64,000 bases of DNA from Primula veris (Eukaryota; Streptophyta; Magnoliopsida; Ericales; Primulaceae): positions 13,380,258-13,444,257 of the forward strand of contig OY821747.1 of assembly GCA_963682055.1 (NCBI GenBank). Reading direction: 5' to 3'. The notes under the pieces were generated by a model. It did no database searches. It was not told the origin of the DNA and saw nothing but the letters and a program-made list of their open reading frames with translations. This document shows, in pieces, positions 57,201 to 64,000 of the stretch. Position 1 is the stretch's first letter. The number at the start of each line of letters is the position of its first letter. The position numbers were made by a program, and so were the translations under genes.

Positions 57201-60200
57201 TCATGGGGAAGAATTCTTCTCTCGTAAAAGAAACAACTTTTATTTTTGAATTATTTATATAAAAGGGAATTCAATTGGGAACAAGTTAATTCCAGGTTTT
57301 CAATATGCATGTAGATATATCTAACTACACGAAAGAGTTATCAGAAATTTATAATCTTTAATCAAGTGCCAGACTGTAGGACTTAATTTTAACTAGTTGC
57401 ATCGTACCCTAAATTTTCAAAATTCGTCGTATTTTGGTAACTACATCAAATTGGACATTGAACCCGTACCCATAACCATGCCACAGTGCCGATCAGCTAA
57501 CAAACACAATACATAAAATACAAAAGCACATTTAGGATTTTTATAATTTTCTATGTTTACCAAACAAACAATAGGCATAAGTTGAGAATTACTTTGAACC
57601 TTCAGCTACACGATATTTGATGTAGTACAAGAAACCAGGTTCCTCAGAATATTCCACTTCCTGAGCATAATCAAGAGAATCAATGAATTATTTTATTTGT
57701 TAATAAATAACAACAGCAATAAAATATAGGACTTACAAAGGATAAATGAGGTAAAGCAATTAAATAAAGCCATACCAAGTCTGACACAGCAGTTTGTAAA
57801 TTAGGGGACCAGTTGACCATGTAAGATCCTGAAAGACACAATCATCACTTACGGAAAGATTGAAAGAAATTCCAACATATATATACCAAAATTTATTGCA
57901 CTGGAGTCTTAGAGATACTATGCCTCTACTTCTAAGCATATAAAAATATACACAAACGAATGTAAAATAATAACGTTTGGCTAAATCAGAATAACCAATC
58001 TTCCCCCGAGAACTGCTGCAAACACCACACTGGAGCAGTACCCTATTCTCATTTCAAGTAAATGCTTTCATCTCTAACCAAAAATAATAAAATTGAATTC
58101 ACTGATCTCTCTCCACAAAATTAGTTCATTTTTTCTTGTCCAGTCAACTCAATACCCTCCCTCCTGTGTGTATGTGCATGTGCATGCATGTGAAAGAGAA
58201 GGAGATATTTTGAACACTGTTTTAAAAGCTCATTTTGAAGCGAAAAAATTTGATTTCAAGGTTAAAAGGCACGAAAAGCCTGCTTTATCGGAGTACAAAA
58301 GAAGGAAAGAAGGCTTTTCGTCTCTTTTAACCTTTTAAGTTAAAAGGCACGAAAAGCCTGCTTTCCTTCTTTTGTACTCCGATAAAGCTTTAAGCTTTTA
58401 GCATAGCTCTTGCAAAAACGTTTTAGCGAAGTTATCGCTTTTTAAAAAAACAGATTTTAAATACCAAAACCATGACAAAACAAGATATCACAATCTGCAT
58501 GTTACCTTGATATATTAGGCCTTTCTCATGAAGCCTAACAAAGGCTTCATTAACTGCTCCTGCAACAGTAACAAGAAAGAAGTCAGAACAGGGAACTTCA
58601 AAATTATGTTAAAAGAAGCGACTAATCTGTAATATCGGCTAACTGTCCCAGACAGAGTCGAAACTTAAAAAAAATGTTATGTCTGTTTTTATCCATTATG
58701 AAATATATAAAACAGAAAATTAAAGCGAATGTCTCACAAACTTTAAAAAAAAAACTGAGAAAAACAGCAACGACCAAAAAAAATATCTGGTTCGTTTTGG
58801 ACAAACTGACTCAAGCTTTCTCATCTCTGCATCAAAGTTGTGAAAGGAACCATGTAACTAACTCTCCCTCTCCCCTTCTCAATAACCCCCCTCCATTCCT
58901 CCCAGCCTCCTCTTTCTTTGCTTCATAATTTATTTATTTTTAAATTGAAATCTCTCTCTTCATTCCTACCAACTTCATCCCCTTTTAGTAGATTCGTTCT
59001 CTTTGATCTTCTCCTTTTCCCAATCTCAGAAAAAAGATGAGGTTTTTTTTATGTTTTCTTTTCTTTTTCCTTTTCAAACTTGCAAATTATTAAATGACTC
59101 TATACTCATCATGGAAAAATGACGGTAAATGTAGTTTTAATTTCTCTTGATATATTTCAATTTCTGAGTCCTATCAGGTAAATCAATTATCTGTTTCTGA
59201 TTAAAAGAAGAAAAATGTACTAACCCTTGAACATGCTTTTGTTTTGCACAAAAAATAAACAACAAACATGGAAACAGCAAGATATAGATAAAAAAAAAAA
59301 AACAATAATTAGTAAACAGTATCCGAGTTGTCAGATGAAAAACTGGCTTACGACTTAGCTGCTCATCAAGGGTAAAACGCTCTCTGGTCCAATCACAAGA
59401 AGCTCCAAGTCTCTTAATCTGATTTGTTATGGTGCCACCGTACCTAAGTAAATAATAAAAAAAGGTTAAAGCATGGAACGAGAAAGGAAGGTACTTCATT
59501 GTATGTACTTAGCTCCCTCGTTTCCAATTAACGAGCATGAGCCACAATGACAAGGATGTGCCAGAAAAACCGAATGAACATGCATGAAGAAGTAAACATA
59601 TCAAAGGTCATCTCTTGTGATCATTTTGTGCCGACTCAAATAAAGACTTCTCAAAAAAAGAGATACATTTAAGATGAATCAGGAGACATACTTCTCTTTC
59701 CATTCCCAAACCCGACTTCCAAAACCATCTCTCCCCAGATCAACCCTTTTAATTCCTTCAGATGCTAGCATCTTTTCTACAACCAACTGCAAAAAACACA
59801 AGTTACTTCTAAAGTTTTAAAAAAAAACGTAAATAACTAATTTCACCACTTTCATTACTATTATTCAGTGTGCAAAGTAGGCTGGAAAAATGTTAACTGC
59901 CAAGGTCATCTGCCAAAACACCAGGTTTGCAACATTTTATCAATTTTAACAGGCATTCCCACCAGAGAAGTGAATTCGAAAGGAAAATAAAGCATTGAAA
60001 TTGACATAAAATTTATATTTAATCAACCATTCTAGATTATGTTAGTCACCAGAGGAAAAGGAAACAGATTCTTATCAAAAGAAAAAGGAAGATAAATTAC
60101 AAACAAAAATTCACTAATGAATTAATTAGCTGAGGAAAGGAATTAAAATTTGATGGATCTAGACTTGAACCTGGGTAGCAATGCCAGCATGATCAGTTCC

Positions 60201-62666
60201 AGGAAGCCAAAGTGTGGGTCTTCCCTTCATACGGTTGTATCTAGCCATAATATCCTGAAAATAGCATCAGACAGGGAACATACAACTTAAACTAAGAATT
60301 AAAAATCTGTCAGGTCAAAAGATACAAGGACAAATACAATATATTAATAGTAGTTCACATCAATTCTTTCTCTCAACTACATTCTTTTACTCTACCAAAA
60401 TTCTTTTGAGAAAATTGGCCATAATTTTCTGTGAGACCTATATCACAGCTTTGTTAGTTGGAACTTATTTTCAACCCGGCAATTCAGTTAGTGCAAAACC
60501 TTTCTTTGATTACTGTTCTCCGCATGACAAGGGTCCTCAAAGTATCCAAAATTAGAGCCAGCATACAAAAAGTAAAGATCACTGATTTACATTCAACTCG
60601 ACTGTCACGGCTTTGTTATTGGGAACTTTTTTTTTACCCTTGGCAATTCAGTTAGTGAAAAGCTTTATTCGATTCCTGTTCTCTGCCTAATCTGAAATTT
60701 TAAAATGAATTCAAGTTTTAAACGGTTCTTGAACACTTTTTAGCCACTCTTAATATAATCACCAAATGCCATTCAAGAATCTGAGTCGTCTTTTTTCACA
60801 TATTAGAGAGCGGTATAACTGAAGAAGTATACTTAAAGCTAAAACTGAACAGCGGAGAAATGCTAGTACAGGAGAGCACAATAGAGGAAACAGTAATCGT
60901 CGGTATCAGCCTAATCTCTGCGTGTTACTGATTTAGACTTGAGCTGCATCTTAGAATTGCTCAGCCATACATTGGTAATTTGGTCGGTGCAATTAAGTTA
61001 AATACATGTAGTAGATACTTAAATCATACTATAATTTAAGTTCTGCTCAAGAACAGGAAGCATTAGGCTAGGCCTATATGCAAGCAAAACAATTCAATTA
61101 AAATGTACTCCCTCCGTCCCATTAAAACAGTCCACTTAGGGTTTTGACTCCATCCCGAAATAATAGTCTGGTTTCCTTTTTTACCACAATTTTTCCTTTT
61201 CTACCCCTATTTATTAACTTGGGAATTAACAATGCTATTTGGTATTTATTGACCAACATTTAATGTTATTGAGTCAATGACCAATATTGGACCAAATTCA
61301 CATGTAACTAACCTATATAAATTAAGGGCAAAATCGGAACAACACTATTTTGTAACCGCGTGAAAACCCTAAGTGGACTATTTTAATAGGACGGAGGGAG
61401 TATAAAAAACATAAAATGAACTAAATAACAAAAATCACAGCACCCAACCTCAAGGGTGACAAACATAGCATGCCCCATGTGCAAAGAACCAGTGACATTA
61501 GGAGGCGGCATTGGAATTACGAAGGGATTGCTTCCTCTATCGAAATTTGGCTTGAAATACCCTTTAGACTCCCACCTATCATCAACATCTAGACTTCAAT
61601 TCCAGAAACACTTGATGCAATCAACTAAAATTCATTCACTTGGTTGATTTACACCTTATTCACGAAGTTGTGATGGATCGAGTATTTCCACAGATATTAT
61701 AGCTAACATGCGATCAAGCACTCGGTTTTCCGAATTCTACGTAATGATTTTTTTATTTTCTTTCTATAACCTCATATATGTATTTGTGTATGATCTTTTT
61801 TTTCCTTATCCACCGTCAAAAAATTTATCCGGCGAGAGAGATATAGAAACTAAATATAGAGTATAACAATCAAGTAAAATTCTTATAATCGTATTTCAGT
61901 ATATAATTTTAGCTTATAGAGCTAGTTTCATGTTCACATCTAAACAAATCCCATATTACTGAGGAGAACTCAAATAGTTTACCAAGAGGACCAATCCCAA
62001 GGAATGACAGATAAGTTGTCCTTCGAGAATGTTTATTGTCATTAACTATTTTCATTTTTCAAATTTCTTCCGAGATTCTTAAAAAGAGAACTATTGTTTA
62101 TCCAAATCAATTCAAGTGCCTATCAAACAGTTCTTTAACAGAATAAATAAGTCAGCTTTTCCTCAAATATGAGAAGACATGATACAAGTATACTTTTGAT
62201 CTTAATAAATAAATAAAAACTTAATTGAGGCAAATTTAAAAAGGGTTTTTCCTGCTTTCAAAACTGTGCAAGATTTGAGGAAATAAACCAGCTTAAGCTG
62301 GCTAAAAAGTTGGGTTCATACTACTTACATGAATTAACGCTTTCCGGGGAAGAAAACAAGAGCAATGCAGTTTTTGAAGCTGAATAATAAGCTGGGTTCA
62401 CAATGCATACACGAGCTTTTTCAGGCAAGTCAAAATAAGAACAACCACATCTCTAAGCTAACCCAAATAAATGCATACAAACAAAACAAGTAAAAAACAC
62501 AACTTAAAAGGCAAATTCTGCAAGACGGCAAGCCAAACAGAACCCGGAAAGCAAATTAAAAATCTTTACCATTTGTATATCCGTTCCTCAGAGGAGAAAT
62601 CAAAGGTTTTAGCAATCTCTGGAGAAGTAAACACCCCATTCTTCTCAGATGTTGCACCAGCAGAAA
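48226..62666 (-). CDS. EMB2247: Valine--tRNA ligase, chloroplast/mitochondrial (26 exons seen, 5' exon outside)
   Basis: It charges tRNA-Val in organelles. Exons (high to low): 62666-62570, 61575-61449, 60254-60171, 59786-59692, 59443-59352, 58559-58506, 57828-57776, 57660-57593, 56886-56811, 56699-56616, 55532-55384, 55282-55165, 55064-54948, 54614-54394, 53867-53778, 53262-53151, 52744-52634, 52547-52410, 51171-51121, 51043-50931, 50354-50207, 49935-49831, 49741-49640, 49036-48964, 48831-48665, 48354-48226. They join in phase to 923 residues plus stop. Class I signatures: HMGH (HIGH box) in [17 protein letters not shown] in [10 protein letters not shown]. Editing domain: [15 protein letters not shown] and SPGHDHNDY. 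Anticodon-binding domain with [14 protein letters not shown], then a C-terminal Val-RS coiled coil ([20 protein letters not shown]). The length and lack of a cytosolic extension fit the organellar isoform (Arabidopsis EMB2247). The first exon, with transit peptide, was not found before 64000. No lesion is seen. Confidence 0.95.
50714..50820 (-). mobile_element. tRNA-derived SINE in ValRS intron
   Basis: On the minus strand an A-box-like GCCCAAGTGGTGAGGG is followed by a B box GGTTCGATCCC, then a short body ending in TTATTATTAAAAAAAA. The flanking duplication is TCTCAACAATCAAG (50700-50713) and TCTCAACAATTAAG (50821-50834), 13 of 14 identical. About 107 bp is short for a plant SINE. Confidence 0.85.
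51868..52133. mobile_element. Stowaway-like MITE in ValRS intron (266 bp)
   Basis: Ends are CTCCCGCTCATAAAATTAGT and ACTATATTTATGGGAGAGAT then GGAG, with TA on both sides (51866-51867, 52134-52135). Subterminal CCAATTTG and CAAATTGG also pair. It is non-coding and more diverged than the copy at 61108. Confidence 0.85.
52907..53112. mobile_element. hAT-like MITE in ValRS intron
   Basis: AGGGCTTGTTTGGTTAAAA at the left and AATCAAACAAACCCTAGG at the right form an imperfect terminal inverted repeat around about 200 bases of non-coding DNA. No clear 8-bp duplication was found. Confidence 0.55.
58261..58388. repeat. Near-perfect 50-bp hairpin plus direct copy, in ValRS intron
   Basis: Arms 58282-58331 and 58339-58388 are inverted copies with only about three mismatches over 50 bases, separated by a 7-base loop (58332-58338, CTTTTAA). 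The 25 bases at 58261-58285 are an exact direct copy of 58339-58363, giving the order X, Y, X-inverted, X, Y-inverted. It lies in the intron between the exons at 58506-58559 and 57776-57828. Confidence 0.93.
61108..61400. mobile_element. Stowaway MITE in ValRS intron (293 bp)
   Basis: Termini are CTCCCTCCGTCCCATTAAAA and TTTTAATAGGACGGAGGGAG, with the TA target duplication at 61106-61107 and 61401-61402. The inverted ends extend about 38 bases with few mismatches (CAGTCCACTTAGGGTTTT pairs with AAAACCCTAAGTGGACTA). It lies between the first two visible ValRS exons. Confidence 0.96.
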
Positions 62667-64000
62667 CTGCAATATTACACTCAGTTATAACTAATGGGAG
62701 ATAGTAAATCAAGCTATTTTTGTAGATTTTCCAGCTTTTGCTTATAAAAAAGCAAGCAGTGTTTGGATAGAAAATTAATTCAACCTATAAAAAGCAAGCT
62801 CTTAGGCTAAATGAGCAGGAAAAGCAAAAGGCTCGGACTTCCTGTCATCCTGACTGTTTCTTCGCTTTTGGAGGTAATTCCATACATTAGATTTTAAAAA
62901 GACCAAAATATTCTCGAACGAATCGCTAAATTGACTATTACCGTATTCAAGAAAAGCGAAAAAGTGAAAAGCTAATTCGAAAACAGTTCTAACAAAGGCT
63001 AGCTTTTTTTAACTTGCCAAACACTCCACTCCACTGCAAATTTTTTAAATCCATCTTTTTTAGCCGTTTCTCTTTTTTTTTTATTGTTTTGACCAGAAAA
63101 GCTAATCTCAAAAGGGCCCTAATTCAAGACAAATATACAAATAATATTACACATATTAGCACAAACATACAAGTGTAGTCTCAGTGAGAATATTAAAACA
63201 CTGTTTAGTGGTTACTAACTCTTATCTCCTTCACAGGGATGAACCAGAAAACTTTAAATTGGAGGGGCTGATATTCTATATGATTTCGTTTCATACTCTA
63301 TACGAGTTTTTTTTTATAATATGAGAGGCGTCAGGAACAAGGGAGGGGCTACTTTTAGTAAAGGCGGTCCAGGCAGCCGCCTAGCCCCCTCGCTTTTATG
63401 CAAGCGTTTGACTTTGTAGTTAAATTCGTGTAAAGCCGTATTTGATGGGTCAACCCGGTTTCGATGGGTTGAAAAAAACACCTAAAAACAAATGAAAGCA
63501 TGTCCGTCTTTGTGGTTTTAACATCTTGTTGGTTTTGGAGTAGATTTGCATTTTACATTTTCAAACTTGTATTTGAACCACATTTCATGATAATTTTTAC
63601 TGATGTTGAATTGCTCGAATGTTGTCATACTAGACTTTATGGAGTTGTAATCGTACAACTATGATCTAATAGACTTGAAATGCTTGATTTAATATTGATA
63701 ACCATATTTACAATATATCCATTGTAGTATAAAAATCTAAGAAAAACAGGTTAAAAAAAACACTTAAAAGCAGTTTTTCCGCCTTTAGAAAAAACCTTAG
63801 GTAAATGGGAAGGCTGAAATGCTAATTTTTGAAGATTTTAATCAAAACGCATATAAAAAAAACAACATTTTTTTTTATAATCAAAATGGAGGCAGGGATT
63901 AGTTCCCTCGGCTAAAACGCTACATAGAAAATAATTGAACTTTTTTCATATATTGGACTGTTTCCACCTAGTTTATGTTGTAGTATATTTTAAGTAGGGA
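62667..64000. other. First visible ValRS intron or upstream region
   Basis: No transit-peptide exon could be found in 1.3 kb. Possible mobile DNA includes an inverted pair GTGTTTGGAT (62761) and CTTGCCAAACAC (to 63024) of hAT-MITE style. A G/C-rich stretch at about 63330-63400 (GGAGGGGCTAC, GGCAGCCGCCTAGCCCC) resembles ends of other hAT derivatives. The rest is AT-rich. Confidence 0.5.

Noticed and set aside
58093..58338. 81-codon plus-strand ORF in the ValRS intron
   Set aside because: It runs into the hairpin arm, lies antisense within an intron, and shows only low-complexity Lys-rich sequence.

Overview
The window is plant nuclear DNA. It is AT-rich, its genes have many short exons with GT..AG introns, and LTR retrotransposons and MITEs are dense. 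The codon style and the gene families (plastid-type ValRS, plant TMEM214) point to a eudicot, but I cannot name the species. Nothing bacterial is present. All recognised host genes lie on the minus strand.

Layout. (1) 15-15010: a Ty1/copia element on the minus strand, with TSD TGTTT. A second copia element of Sirevirus type (5879-14544, plus strand, TSD CAAAT) is inserted at its primer-binding-site/LTR boundary. The outer element has decayed: one in-frame stop and two frameshifts, and about 7 LTR differences in 462 bp. The inner one is young, with about 2 LTR differences in 1216 bp. Its gag-pol frame is open but has lost the zinc knuckle and protease, and it carries a second ORF downstream of pol. 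(2) 15011-17882: a seven-exon gene for a predicted plastid protein. The outer copia element sits at its 3' end, apparently two codons before the original stop. (3) 17883-27300: intergenic DNA with foldback and MITE-type repeats. (4) 27321-34265: a ten-exon TMEM214-like ER membrane protein gene. One intron holds a roughly 200-bp tandem repeat. (5) 34300-48225: intergenic mobile-element graveyard. It contains a LINE/RNase H fragment, a hAT element with an 8-bp TSD, and a 5.8-kb LTR element without recognisable gag-pol (41524-47338, TSD TAAAA). That element is itself invaded by a Gypsy/Cassandra-like composite containing a 5S-rRNA-like sequence, and by a hAT MITE. (6) 48226-62666: 26 exons of organellar valyl-tRNA synthetase. 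The transit-peptide exon is not seen and probably lies beyond 64000. Its introns hold a SINE, two Stowaway MITEs and a 50-bp-arm hairpin.

The host genes are unrelated housekeeping genes and do not form a system: plastid protein, ER membrane protein, organellar translation. The most unusual material is in the mobile DNA: an apparently trans-mobilised Sirevirus with a palindromic GTTGCAAC repeat family spread through LTR, coding and spacer regions; a retroelement inserted at a gene's stop codon; a pol-less LTR element with an orphan ORF; and a nearly perfect intronic hairpin. Exon boundaries were derived by hand from GT..AG sites and reading-frame continuity.
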